Assembly: GCA_900549055.1 (NCBI GenBank)
Contig: URNB01000076.1
Coordinates: 1-9,875 of the forward strand
Direction of reading: 5' to 3'
Source of the DNA: an uncultured Oscillospiraceae bacterium
GTDB lineage: Bacteria; Bacillota; Clostridia; Oscillospirales; Acutalibacteraceae
DNA length: 9,875 nt
The notes beneath the pieces were generated by a model. The model worked only from the letters and a program-made list of their open reading frames with translations, had not been told where the DNA came from and did not search any database. The position numbers and the translations under genes were made by a program. Positions 1-6,629 of the stretch are shown here, in pieces (the first letter of the stretch is position 1; each line of letters opens with the position of its first letter).

Positions 1-113
1 AGACAGCCGCCGTCAGCGGCTGTCACGTTAGTGACTGAAGGGTATTCAGCCCTTGACAACCCCTCAGTCAGCCGTTCGGCTGCCAGCTCCCCTTACACAG
101 GGGAGCCTTTTTT
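1..113 (+). repeat. Chain of short stem-loops, probable clostridial intergenic repeat element
   Basis: This gene-free stretch contains five hairpins in a row: 2-9 with 17-24 (8 bp), 22-26 with 31-35 (5 bp, overlapping the first), 38-42 with 50-54 (AAGGG/CCCTT), 69-73 with 78-82 (CAGCC/GGCTG) and 86-92 with 100-106 (GCTCCCC/GGGGAGC). The wording CCCTCAGTCAGCC...GGCTGCCAGCTCCCC followed by ACAGGGGAGCC resembles, from memory, a dispersed intergenic repeat common in gut clostridia. The first half (GGCTGTCAC...GTGACTGAAGGG) looks like a degenerate second copy of the same pattern. The hairpins are read directly from the sequence. The repeat-family identity is inference, because only this locus is visible. 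Confidence 0.6.
86..113 (+). terminator. Rho-independent terminator facing right
   Basis: A 7 bp GC-rich stem (86-92 with 100-106) with a 7-base loop is followed by C and then six T residues at 108-113. The T run lies on the plus strand, so it would end a transcript coming from left of the window. Read leftward, the stem has no following T run, so it is not a convincing terminator for the minus-strand ileS transcript. Its T tract reaches the stop codon of the minus-strand gene at 112. Confidence 0.65.
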
Positions 114-453
114 ATAATCTTTTTATTATCTCATTATTCTGCGAGATGAGGTGCCCCACGGCGTAGATCAGGAAAAGAATTATTATCGAGAGCACAATGC
201 CCACAATAAATACCCCGACCGCCACAACGGCAAAAATCTTATCGAGCATAATAAGCACGGCGGCAACCGCAGCAAAAACCAAAAGTATCATAAGCGCCAC
301 TATAAAGGATATCGCCTTGATTATTTTATCGAGGTGCTTGAAAACTCCGTTTCCGTAATTTTCGGTCACTGCCTTTAGGCTGCTTTTTGTTCTGGGTACT
401 GTTGAGGAGCTTATATCCTCAAAGCCCCCGTCACTGTAAATTTCGTCATTCAT
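112..453 (-). CDS. Small two-helix membrane protein of unknown function
   Basis: This is a 113-residue protein that I do not recognise. The N-terminal 40 residues are polar and rich in Ser, Thr and acidic residues, with no signal peptide. Two long hydrophobic segments follow at about 47-69 and 72-100, separated only by a short Asp-Lys turn, and then a short charged tail ends in KRL. This suggests an integral membrane hairpin with most of its soluble part at the N-terminus. The ATG at 453 has an AAAGGAG ribosome site at 463-469, well spaced. It begins 20 bases after the ileS stop codon with no terminator between, so it is very likely the last gene of the T-box-controlled ileS transcript. The Shine-Dalgarno and codon pattern support a real gene. 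No function can be assigned. Confidence 0.75.
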   Translation of the reverse strand: MNDEIYSDGGFEDISSSTVPRTKSSLKAVTENYGNGVFKHLDKIIKAISFIVALMILLVFAAVAAVLIMLDKIFAVVAVGVFIVGIVLSIIILFLIYAVGHLISQNNEIIKRL

Positions 454-473
454 TTTGGGGTACTCCTTTCGGT

Positions 474-3400
474 TTATACCTTTTCTACGCCGATTGTTAC
501 CTTTTCGCCGTTAATATCCCAATCCTTGGTGTAGCCTGCGGCGTCAGCCGACTCAACCGAGTCCGCAAGCGTATCTCCGGCGATGTCCGCTTTCTTCAAA
601 ACGGCAATATCGGTCACCATTTCACTGCCGGACACGGTCACCTTAATATGGTCGGTAACATTAAAGCCCGCCTCTTTGCGCATGGTCTGAATTTTGCTTA
701 TCAGCTCGCGCACAAAGCCCTCTTCAATAAGCTCCTTTGTAAGGGTGGTATCAATTGCGACGGTGATTCCGCGGTCGCTTACGGTATAGAAACCGTCCTT
801 TTGCTTAGCCTCTATCAGCAGGTCTTCGGTTTCAAGGGTCACTTCGCCCGACGGCAGCGATAAAACAAGCCTTCCGTTTTTATCAAGCTCTTTTTTAGCC
901 GCCGTGCCGTCAAGCTCTGACAACGCCGTTCTTATCTCGTTTAACTGCTTGCCGAACTTAGGACCTACGGTTTTAAGCTGCGGCTTGAACTGATAGGTTA
1001 CAAAGTCATCTACCTTATCGGTAAAGCTTACGTTCTTTATATTAAGCTCATCACGGATAATATCGGTATAAAAGCTGTCGAGCTCTCCGTCAAGCTTAAC
1101 ATACATAGTAGCAAGGGGCTGGCGGTTTTTAAGCGATGAGCCGTTTCTGGCGGCTCTGCCCAAAACAACTATTTCGAGCACCTTATCCATTTTATCCTCA
1201 AGCTCTTTATCTATCGCCTTTTCGTCCACGGTCGGAAAAGCGCAGAGGTGTATGCTCTCGGGTGCCGATTTATCCACGCTGCGAACAAGGTTCTGATAAA
1301 TGCTTTCGGTCATAAACGGAATCATGGGCGCCGCCGCCTTAGCGGTAGTAACAAGTGCGGTGTAAAGGGTCATATACGCCGCAATTTTGTCTTCGGGCAA
1401 GCCCTGAACCCAATATCTTTCTCTGCCGCGGCGGACATACCAGTTACTCATATCATCCGTAAATTCCTGCAAGGCTCTTGCCGCTTCGGGTATGCGGTAG
1501 TTATTCAGGTTTTCGTCAACCGCCTTTACCATTGAGTTGAGCTTTGATAAAAGCCACTTATCCATAACGGTGAGCTTGCAGTTTTCAAGAGAATACTTTG
1601 TGGGGTCAAATTCGTCTATATTGGCATAAAGCACATAGAAGGCGTAGGTGTTCCAAAGGGTGCCCATAAACTTGCGCTGACCCTCTGTCACCGCCTTATC
1701 GTGGAAACGGTTGGGCAGCCACGGGGCGGAGTTGGTGTAGAAGTACCAACGAATAGCGTCCGCACCGAATTTTTCAAGCGCCTCAAACGGGTCAACCGCA
1801 TTGCCCTTTGATTTGCTCATCTTCTGCCCGTTTTCATCCTGTACATGACCCAAAACTATAACGTTTTTATAGGGCGCTTTGTTGAAAATAAGGGTGGAAA
1901 TTGCAAGCAGCGAATAGAACCAGCCGCGAGTCTGGTCAACCGCCTCGGAAATAAAGTCCGCCGGGAACTGCGATTCAAACAGCTCCTTGTTTTCAAAGGG
2001 ATAATGGTGCTGCGCAAACGGCATTGAGCCCGAATCGAACCAGCAGTCTATAACCTCGGGCACTCTGTGCATCTGCTTGCCGCAGTGGGGGCACTTTATG
2101 GTCACCGCGTCGATATACGGGCGGTGCAGCTCAATATTATCGGGGCAGTTATCCGACATTTCCTTTAATTCCGCAATACTGCCTACAGAGTGCATATGCC
2201 CGCACTCGCACTGCCAGATATTAAGCGGAGTACCCCAATAGCGGTTGCGGGAAATGCCCCAGTCCTGAACATTTTTAAGCCAATCACCGAAACGCCCCTT
2301 GCCTATGCTTTCGGGTATCCAGTTGATGGTGTCGTTATTGCGGATAAGATCGTCGCGTACATCGGTCATTTTTATAAACCACGATTCGCGCGCATAGTAG
2401 ATAAGCGGGGTGTCGCAGCGCCAGCAATAGGGGTAATCGTGCTCGAACTTCGGCGCGTCGAAAAGGAGTCCCTTTTCGTCCAGATCCTTTAAAACAAGCG
2501 GATCGGCTTTCTTTACGAATATGCCCGCATACGGGGTCTCCTCGGTAAGATTTCCCTTACCGTCAACAAACTGAACAAACGGCAGATCGTAGCGCCTGCC
2601 CACCTTTGCGTCGTCCTCACCGAACGCAGGCGCTATATGAACTATGCCGGTACCGTCGGTCATGGTAACGTAGGTGTCGCAGGTAATATAATGACCCTTT
2701 TTATTCTGCTTTTCACAAACAGGCTTTACAAAGTCAAAAAGCGGCTCATATTCTTTATATTCAAGCTCGCTGCCCTTGTATTCTTCAATAATCTCATAAG
2801 CGGGCTTATCTTCGGTCGCAAGCTTGCCCAGCACCTTATCAAGCAGTGCCTTTGCCATATAGTAGGTATAGCCGTCTGCCGCTTTTACCTTGCAGTAGGT
2901 TTCTTCGGGGTTTAGGCAAAGCGCCACGTTTGAGGGCAGCGTCCACGGTGTGGTGGTCCATGCAAGGAAATATGCGTCCTCGCCCGCAACCTTAAAGCGG
3001 ACTACCGCGCTGCGTTCCTTAACATTTTTATAGCCCTGCGCTACCTCGTGCGAGGAAAGCGGAGTGCCGCAGCGGGGGCAATAAGGCACGATTTTAAAGC
3101 CCTTATATAAAAGACCCTTTTCGTAGATCTTTTTAAGCGCCCACCATTCCGACTCAATAAAGTTATTGTCATAAGTAACATAGGGGTGCTCCATATCCGC
3201 CCAAAACCCGACGGTTTTTGAGAAATCCTCCCACATACCCTTGTATTTCCAAACGCTTTCCTTGCAGTGCTCGATAAAGGGTTCAAGACCGTACTGCTCT
3301 ATCTGCTCCTTGCCGTCAAGCCCCAAAAGCTTTTCAACCTCAAGCTCCACAGGCAGACCGTGGGTATCCCACCCTGCCTTTCTCGGAACCATATAGCCCT

Positions 3401-3623
3401 TCATGGTGCGGTAGCGCGGAATCATATCCTTTATAACACGGGTAAGCACATGACCTATATGCGGCTTGCCGTTTGCGGTAGGCGGGCCGTCATAGAACAC
3501 ATAGGGTTTATCACCCTCGCGCTCGGCTATGCTCTTTTCAAATATATTTTCGTCTTCCCAAAATTTTTCAACCTTTTTTTCTTCCTCCACGAAGTTGAGG
3601 TTCGGGGATATGCTCTTGTACAC
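474..3623 (-). CDS. ileS: Isoleucyl-tRNA synthetase (IleS), type-2-like
   Basis: This cytoplasmic class Ia synthetase (1049 aa) joins isoleucine to tRNA-Ile. In order along the protein are the HIGH signature at 55-58, GWDTHGLPVE at 84-93, the CP1 editing domain with WTTTPWTLPSN at 222-232 and HIAPAFGEDD at about 329-338, a Cys-rich pair of knuckles (CECG near 472 and CPHCG near 511), WFDSGS at 528-533, DQTRGWFYS at 563-571 and KMSKS at 601-605. The helical anticodon-binding domain follows, with DKWLLSKL at 688-695 and SNWYVRRGRERYW at 726-738. There is no C-terminal Cys zinc finger; the protein ends in VTIGVEKV. Together with WDTHGLP, this fits the eukaryote-like type 2 group. The start is the GTG at 3623, 8 bases after AAAGGAG (3632-3638) and directly behind the T-box terminator. 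The frame stays open upstream to 3818, but that stretch is leader RNA. Confidence 0.97.
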   Translation of the reverse strand: MYKSISPNLNFVEEEKKVEKFWEDENIFEKSIAEREGDKPYVFYDGPPTANGKPHIGHVLTRVIKDMIPRYRTMKGYMVPRKAGWDTHGLPVELEVEKLLGLDGKEQIEQYGLEPFIEHCKESVWKYKGMWEDFSKTVGFWADMEHPYVTYDNNFIESEWWALKKIYEKGLLYKGFKIVPYCPRCGTPLSSHEVAQGYKNVKERSAVVRFKVAGEDAYFLAWTTTPWTLPSNVALCLNPEETYCKVKAADGYTYYMAKALLDKVLGKLATEDKPAYEIIEEYKGSELEYKEYEPLFDFVKPVCEKQNKKGHYITCDTYVTMTDGTGIVHIAPAFGEDDAKVGRRYDLPFVQFVDGKGNLTEETPYAGIFVKKADPLVLKDLDEKGLLFDAPKFEHDYPYCWRCDTPLIYYARESWFIKMTDVRDDLIRNNDTINWIPESIGKGRFGDWLKNVQDWGISRNRYWGTPLNIWQCECGHMHSVGSIAELKEMSDNCPDNIELHRPYIDAVTIKCPHCGKQMHRVPEVIDCWFDSGSMPFAQHHYPFENKELFESQFPADFISEAVDQTRGWFYSLLAISTLIFNKAPYKNVIVLGHVQDENGQKMSKSKGNAVDPFEALEKFGADAIRWYFYTNSAPWLPNRFHDKAVTEGQRKFMGTLWNTYAFYVLYANIDEFDPTKYSLENCKLTVMDKWLLSKLNSMVKAVDENLNNYRIPEAARALQEFTDDMSNWYVRRGRERYWVQGLPEDKIAAYMTLYTALVTTAKAAAPMIPFMTESIYQNLVRSVDKSAPESIHLCAFPTVDEKAIDKELEDKMDKVLEIVVLGRAARNGSSLKNRQPLATMYVKLDGELDSFYTDIIRDELNIKNVSFTDKVDDFVTYQFKPQLKTVGPKFGKQLNEIRTALSELDGTAAKKELDKNGRLVLSLPSGEVTLETEDLLIEAKQKDGFYTVSDRGITVAIDTTLTKELIEEGFVRELISKIQTMRKEAGFNVTDHIKVTVSGSEMVTDIAVLKKADIAGDTLADSVESADAAGYTKDWDINGEKVTIGVEKV

Positions 3624-3638
3624 TGTTTTTTCTCCTTT

Positions 3639-3872
3639 CAAAATAAAAAGACTTCGACCCATAACAGGACGAAGTCCAAAAAACTTCAAACCACCCATTA
3701 CGGCAGACAGAAAATCTGCGTTCCCCCTAACGGCGGAATACCGGAGCGGCTTACTTTGAAAAATTTCAGCCGTCAGCTCTGGAGTGATACCGGTCTTACG
3801 CATTTCCCGGGCTTGCACCGCCCCCGAGTCGCTTAAAAACGCTTTTTTAAAAACCGCGGTCTCCGTCTTAGC
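3639..3872 (-). promoter_or_regulatory. T-box leader of ileS with isoleucine (ATC) specifier
   Basis: Read on the minus strand, this leader carries the hallmarks of a tRNA-sensing T-box. The conserved distal Stem I element GGTGCAAGCC lies at 3810-3819. A GGAG (3859-3865 region) faces CTCC (3781-3784) across a bulge holding ATC at 3786-3788, followed by a purine; ATC is an isoleucine codon and matches the gene. A T-box core GGGTGGT lies at about 3690-3696, with TGGT at 3690-3693; its last base would pair with a discriminator A, as expected for tRNA-Ile. The antiterminator can pair GAAG (3684-3687) with CTTC (3671-3674), which excludes the terminator. By the known mechanism, uncharged tRNA-Ile lets transcription continue into ileS. 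The 5' boundary is approximate and no promoter of its own is evident. Confidence 0.9.
3640..3676 (-). terminator. T-box attenuator terminator before ileS
   Basis: On the minus strand GACTTCG (3670-3676) pairs with CGAAGTC (3650-3656), with two further G-C pairs possible inside the loop. The stem is followed by TTTTTATTTT (3640-3649). The 5' arm shares bases 3671-3674 with the antiterminator, so the two folds compete. The ileS ribosome site starts immediately after the T tract. Confidence 0.88.
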
Positions 3873-3893
3873 TTTTAAAGTGTTTTTATTAAC

Positions 3894-4355
3894 TTAATTC
3901 TCCTTTGCCGAAGGAATCTGCTGCTTTAATGCGGCGCGGGTCTTTCTTACCTCGCCTAAATTAGCGGTAAGACCTTCATCGGCGCGGCGCATAATATCAT
4001 CCACAAAATCCTGCGCGGCCTTGCGCATTTCGCGGCTCTTCTGCTGCGATGTGGCAATTATTTCAGCCGCCTTCTGCTGCGCCAGCTTTACAATTTCCTC
4101 CTGCGCAGTCATAGCCTTTGCGCGCTCCTCTGCATTACGGATAATGCCGTCCGCCTCGCGCTTTGCATTGGTAATAATATCGGCGCGGTCGGCAACAATG
4201 CCCTTTGCCTGCTTAATTTCTGCCGGAATATTAAGGCGGATATCGTCAACCACCGCGCGGAGCTTTTCAATATCTACCACGGTTTTTTTGCCGGGGATCT
4301 TGATTCCGCTGTCCAGCACCTCGTCAAACTGTTCAAGTAATTCATCAAGTGTCAT
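3894..4355 (-). CDS. Coiled-coil protein resembling ATP synthase subunit b, downstream of coaD
   Basis: This 153-residue soluble protein has no signal peptide or membrane segment. Residues 1-45 are a short acidic start (MTLDELLEQFDEVLDSG) followed by a basic stretch. Residues 45-125 are rich in Ala, Glu, Lys, Arg and Gln in a heptad-like pattern, consistent with a long helix or coiled coil. Such sequences are often annotated as ATPase or F0 subunit b-like, but the N-terminal membrane anchor of a true subunit b is absent and no other ATP synthase genes are nearby. The start codon at 4355 is 3 bases beyond the coaD stop, and GGAGGA at the very end of coaD serves as its ribosome site. It is therefore translated from the same message as rsmD and coaD. 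From memory, similar small proteins follow coaD in other clostridia. The function is unknown; a scaffold or DivIVA-like role is speculation. Confidence 0.82.
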   Translation of the reverse strand: MTLDELLEQFDEVLDSGIKIPGKKTVVDIEKLRAVVDDIRLNIPAEIKQAKGIVADRADIITNAKREADGIIRNAEERAKAMTAQEEIVKLAQQKAAEIIATSQQKSREMRKAAQDFVDDIMRRADEGLTANLGEVRKTRAALKQQIPSAKEN

Positions 4356-4358
4356 TTT

Positions 4359-4865
4359 TTATTCCTCCGTAGTATCCTTTTTAATAAAAATCCTGTTCAT
4401 TATATCCGCCCTTATAACCTCGGGAACAAAGCTTGATATATCTCCGCCCATGCCGGCAATCTGCTTCACCATGCTTGAGCTTAAATACATATTCTGCGTA
4501 GCCGTTGTTAAAAACAGAGTTTCAACCTGCGGATTCAGCTTTTTATTGGTAAGCGCCATCTGAAATTCGTATTCAAAATCAGACATTGCGCGAAGACCCT
4601 TAATTATCGCATTGGCATTTTTGCTTGCGGCATAATCGGCAAGCAGGCCGTCATAATGCTCAACCTCAACATTTTGAAGGTCGGGAATACACTTTTTTAT
4701 CATATTCACGCGCTCTTCAGGGGTAAAGGAGCAATGCTTTGCACCGTTGGATGCCACCACGACTATAAGCTTATCAAACATTTTGGCGGCACGGGTTATA
4801 ATATCAAGATGGCCGTAGGTTACCGGGTCAAAGCTGCCGGGACAAACCGCAATCCTCTCATTCAT
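4359..4865 (-). CDS. coaD: Phosphopantetheine adenylyltransferase (CoaD)
   Basis: CoaD catalyses the penultimate step of coenzyme A synthesis, transferring AMP from ATP to 4'-phosphopantetheine to give dephospho-CoA in the cytoplasm. The 168-residue length is normal. The nucleotidyltransferase signature CPGSFDPVTYGHLDII lies at 8-23, with the TxGH motif at 16-19. KGLR is at 89-92, followed by SDFEYEFQMA, and SSSxVK is at 129-134; these are the expected substrate-binding and nucleotide-binding elements. The start ATG at 4865 overlaps the rsmD stop in an ATGA arrangement, implying translational coupling. The rsmD-coaD pair is a standard arrangement across bacteria. Downstream, the coiled-coil gene follows after 3 bases. 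Confidence 0.96.
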   Translation of the reverse strand: MNERIAVCPGSFDPVTYGHLDIITRAAKMFDKLIVVVASNGAKHCSFTPEERVNMIKKCIPDLQNVEVEHYDGLLADYAASKNANAIIKGLRAMSDFEYEFQMALTNKKLNPQVETLFLTTATQNMYLSSSMVKQIAGMGGDISSFVPEVIRADIMNRIFIKKDTTEE

Positions 4866-5407
4866 ACGCCCGCCTCCTTTCGGTAAAGGGTTACAAGCAC
4901 CTTGCCGTAGCGGTAGACTTTGGCAATTTTAAACCCGCCGATTTCTTCATCCAACTTTACCTCGGGCGGATGCTCGCAGACTATGACGCCGTAATCGCTC
5001 ATAAGCGGCAAAACGGCTTTAACCGCCGGCATTAAAAGCCCTGCCGAATACGGCGGGTCGAGAAAGACAATATCAAATGTATCGCGGCAGGCGGCGGCAA
5101 ACGCCGCATAATCCGAGCGCACTGCCTTTGCTTTATCCGAAAAAGCGGTGCTTTCAATATTTTTCCGCACCAGATTTAAGGACTCTTCCGACGCATCAAC
5201 AAATGTGCAGCCTTCCGCACCGCGGCTGAGCGCCTCAAGCCCTAACTGACCCGAGCCCGCAAAAAGGTCGAGCACGCGCCTGCCCTCAATATCAAACTGC
5301 AGCGCGCTGAAAATACCTTCCTTAACGCGTTCGGGGGTAGGGCGCACATCGCGTCCCTCCGGGGCGGCAAGCCTTCTTCCCCTTGCCGTTCCTGTTATAA
5401 TTCGCAT
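4862..5407 (-). CDS. rsmD: 16S rRNA (guanine-966-N2)-methyltransferase (RsmD)
   Basis: RsmD is an S-adenosylmethionine-dependent enzyme that methylates G966 (E. coli numbering) of 16S rRNA. The 181-residue protein shows RPTPERVKEGIFSAL at 22-36, the SAM-binding DLFAGSGQLGLEALSRG at 47-63 (the common form has Ala where this one has Gln), and the catalytic DPPY at 117-120 in DIVFLDPPY. I chose ATG at 5407 because the protein then begins MRIITGTARG, the typical family start, with GGTGAT just upstream. A GTG three codons earlier (5416) has no good ribosome site. The gene is first in an operon with coaD, driven by a strong promoter at 5452-5481. Confidence 0.95.
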   Translation of the reverse strand: MRIITGTARGRRLAAPEGRDVRPTPERVKEGIFSALQFDIEGRRVLDLFAGSGQLGLEALSRGAEGCTFVDASEESLNLVRKNIESTAFSDKAKAVRSDYAAFAAACRDTFDIVFLDPPYSAGLLMPAVKAVLPLMSDYGVIVCEHPPEVKLDEEIGGFKIAKVYRYGKVLVTLYRKEAGV

Positions 5408-5429
5408 TAGTATCACCGATAAGTGTAAT

Positions 5430-5446
5430 AGGTTAAAATATAACCT
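5430..5446. repeat. Perfect 6-5-6 inverted repeat in the rsmD leader
   Basis: AGGTTA and TAACCT arms flank a 5-base AT spacer, in the region where transcription from the rsmD promoter should begin (about 5445). It could be an operator over the start site or a small 5' hairpin in the mRNA. I recognise no known regulator site. Confidence 0.5.
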
Positions 5447-5451
5447 TTATT

Positions 5452-5481
5452 ATTATCACACCAAAGCATACCTTTTGTCAA
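5452..5481 (-). promoter_or_regulatory. Sigma-A promoter for the rsmD-coaD operon
   Basis: On the minus strand a perfect -35 TTGACA (5476-5481) is followed by an 18-base spacer and -10 GATAAT (5452-5457, five of six consensus bases). It lies in the 130-base gap between spoIID and rsmD, with the predicted start about 40 bases before the rsmD ATG. The gap shows no convincing terminator after spoIID, so some read-through from spoIID is possible. Confidence 0.8.
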
Positions 5482-5537
5482 TAGTTTTTTTCAAAAAGAC
5501 GCATTTTCGTGACCGATTATATGCCGCGGCGCATGCT

Positions 5538-6506
5538 TTACAGCCTTTCGACCTTACAATCCGTATAATAATATGTGAGTATCTCCTTAAAATCGCTGCC
5601 CTGCTTTGCCATATAATTCGCGCCGTACTGGCTCATACCCACACCGTGACCGTAGCCAAGCACCGTAAACACAAAATTTCCATCCGCATACTTAACGCTG
5701 AAATTAAGCGACCGCAGATTGAAAATACTGCGTATTTTGCTGCCTGTTATCTCATTGCCGCATACCGACACCGTTAAAACAGAGCCGGAGTCGGTGCGCT
5801 CGGGCTCGCCGAAGTATGCGGCGGGGTCGCCCGATAAGGTGCACTCGCTCCCCAATTTTCTTTTGAGCTCCTCTGCAGAGACGCTTACCTCGCTTGCGTA
5901 ATCGGGTGAAAGCTTATCCCCCGGGCTTGAAACCGCCTTTAAATACGGAAGCTCGCCGCCCCATATATCGCGGCTGTCCTCTGTTTTTCCCGACGATATC
6001 GCATGATAGACCGCAGTTATCGGCTCGCCGTTATAAGTAACAGCAAGATTTTTAACATCACCGACGGCTTTCTCGAGCTTTTTTGAGTATTCGTCATATT
6101 TATCTCCCCATCGCTTTTTCGCCTCGGACCTTGTTATGTAGCTTTGATCCACCGTATAATCGGTTGTAATATCGTAGCTTTTATCCTTATTATCGGCTCT
6201 GCGGCGGCATGCCAGCGTGTAGGCTGCTACCGCCTGCGCCTTGAGCGCCTCGTTCTCATAAAGCGCGGGCATTTCGGCGGCAAGCACCCCGAATATATAT
6301 TCGTCCGCCGTCATGACGCTCACGGTATCGGTCTGCATATCACATACGCGGAAGGTATCGTTCTTTTCGCGGTTGTCCGTTTTTGCATTAAAAAGCCTCA
6401 CGGCAGCGGCAGCCGTGCTTTTTCCACCGACGGTCTTTATCCCGCAAAGCGGAAAAATAAACATAGCGGATAATATCAAAAACCCCGAGCACAGTATTTT
6501 TTTCAT
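5538..6506 (-). CDS. spoIID: Stage II sporulation protein D (SpoIID), peptidoglycan lytic transglycosylase
   Basis: SpoIID cuts glycan strands of septal peptidoglycan so that the mother-cell membrane can engulf the forespore, working with SpoIIM and SpoIIP in other endospore formers. The 322-residue protein starts with a basic MKK and a hydrophobic anchor (about 5-22). A linker follows, then the SpoIID domain: EYIFGVLAAEMPALYENEAL (about 69-88) with the likely catalytic Glu at 78, KAQAVAAYTLA just after it, YHAISSGKTED at 167-177, and GYGHGVGMSQYGA at 284-296. The start ATG at 6506 has GAGGA 5-6 bases upstream; an in-frame ATG at 6518 has only a badly spaced site. spoIID stands alone here, without the spoIIQ or murA neighbours familiar from Bacillus. 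A sigma-E-like promoter lies upstream, fitting mother-cell expression. Confidence 0.95.
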   Translation of the reverse strand: MKKILCSGFLILSAMFIFPLCGIKTVGGKSTAAAAVRLFNAKTDNREKNDTFRVCDMQTDTVSVMTADEYIFGVLAAEMPALYENEALKAQAVAAYTLACRRRADNKDKSYDITTDYTVDQSYITRSEAKKRWGDKYDEYSKKLEKAVGDVKNLAVTYNGEPITAVYHAISSGKTEDSRDIWGGELPYLKAVSSPGDKLSPDYASEVSVSAEELKRKLGSECTLSGDPAAYFGEPERTDSGSVLTVSVCGNEITGSKIRSIFNLRSLNFSVKYADGNFVFTVLGYGHGVGMSQYGANYMAKQGSDFKEILTYYYTDCKVERL

Positions 6507-6533
6507 AGCGATCCTCATATTCCCATAATTTTA

Positions 6534-6562
6534 TTGACATTTAGCCACGGCAGCGGTAAAAT
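6534..6562 (+). promoter_or_regulatory. Sigma-A promoter for the membrane protein-trmB-rsmG operon
   Basis: A perfect -35 TTGACA (6534-6539), a 17-base spacer and -10 TAAAAT (6557-6562, five of six) predict transcription starting near 6569, about 60 bases before the ATG at 6630. The -10 shares two bases with the -10 of the opposing spoIID promoter. Confidence 0.8.
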
Positions 6563-6589
6563 TATACCGTATCCTATTTTAAAATATGA
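6561..6589 (-). promoter_or_regulatory. Candidate sigma-E-type promoter for spoIID
   Basis: On the minus strand TCATATT (6583-6589) matches the Bacillus sigma-E -35 consensus KMATATT exactly. After 14 bases comes GGTATAAT (6561-6568), matching five of eight positions of CATACAMT. The start site would lie about 45-50 bases before the spoIID ATG. The element also contains TATAAT, so a sigma-A reading (TCATAT, 17 bases, TATAAT) is possible, but its -35 would be poor. spoIID is a sigma-E target in Bacillus, which favours the sporulation reading. Confidence 0.55.
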
Positions 6590-6629
6590 TAATATTAAGC
6601 AATAAATGTCTGTTTACGGAGTGTGACCG

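Noticed and set aside
387..863. 158-codon plus-strand open frame opposite ileS
   Set aside because: It is antisense to well-matched coding sequence of ileS and the small membrane protein, has no ribosome site and no protein-like motif.
3802..3811. ATTTCCCGGG, ten bases of the B. subtilis Noc binding site
   Set aside because: It lies in the distal part of T-box Stem I next to the conserved GGTGCAAGCC element, and the second half of the palindrome is missing.
3624..3818. 65-codon N-terminal extension of ileS
   Set aside because: The frame is open only by chance through the T-box leader; the GTG at 3623 has a strong ribosome site and gives the normal IleS N-terminus.
3900..3906. AAAGGAG on the minus strand at the end of the coiled-coil gene
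   Set aside because: No start codon follows at a workable distance, and the leader RNA begins there instead.
5408..5416. GTG start for rsmD three codons upstream
   Set aside because: No ribosome site is positioned for it, while the ATG at 5407 gives the family-typical MRIITG start.
5482..5537. Terminator after spoIID
   Set aside because: Only a short 4-bp stem and A/T runs without a GC-rich hairpin are present.
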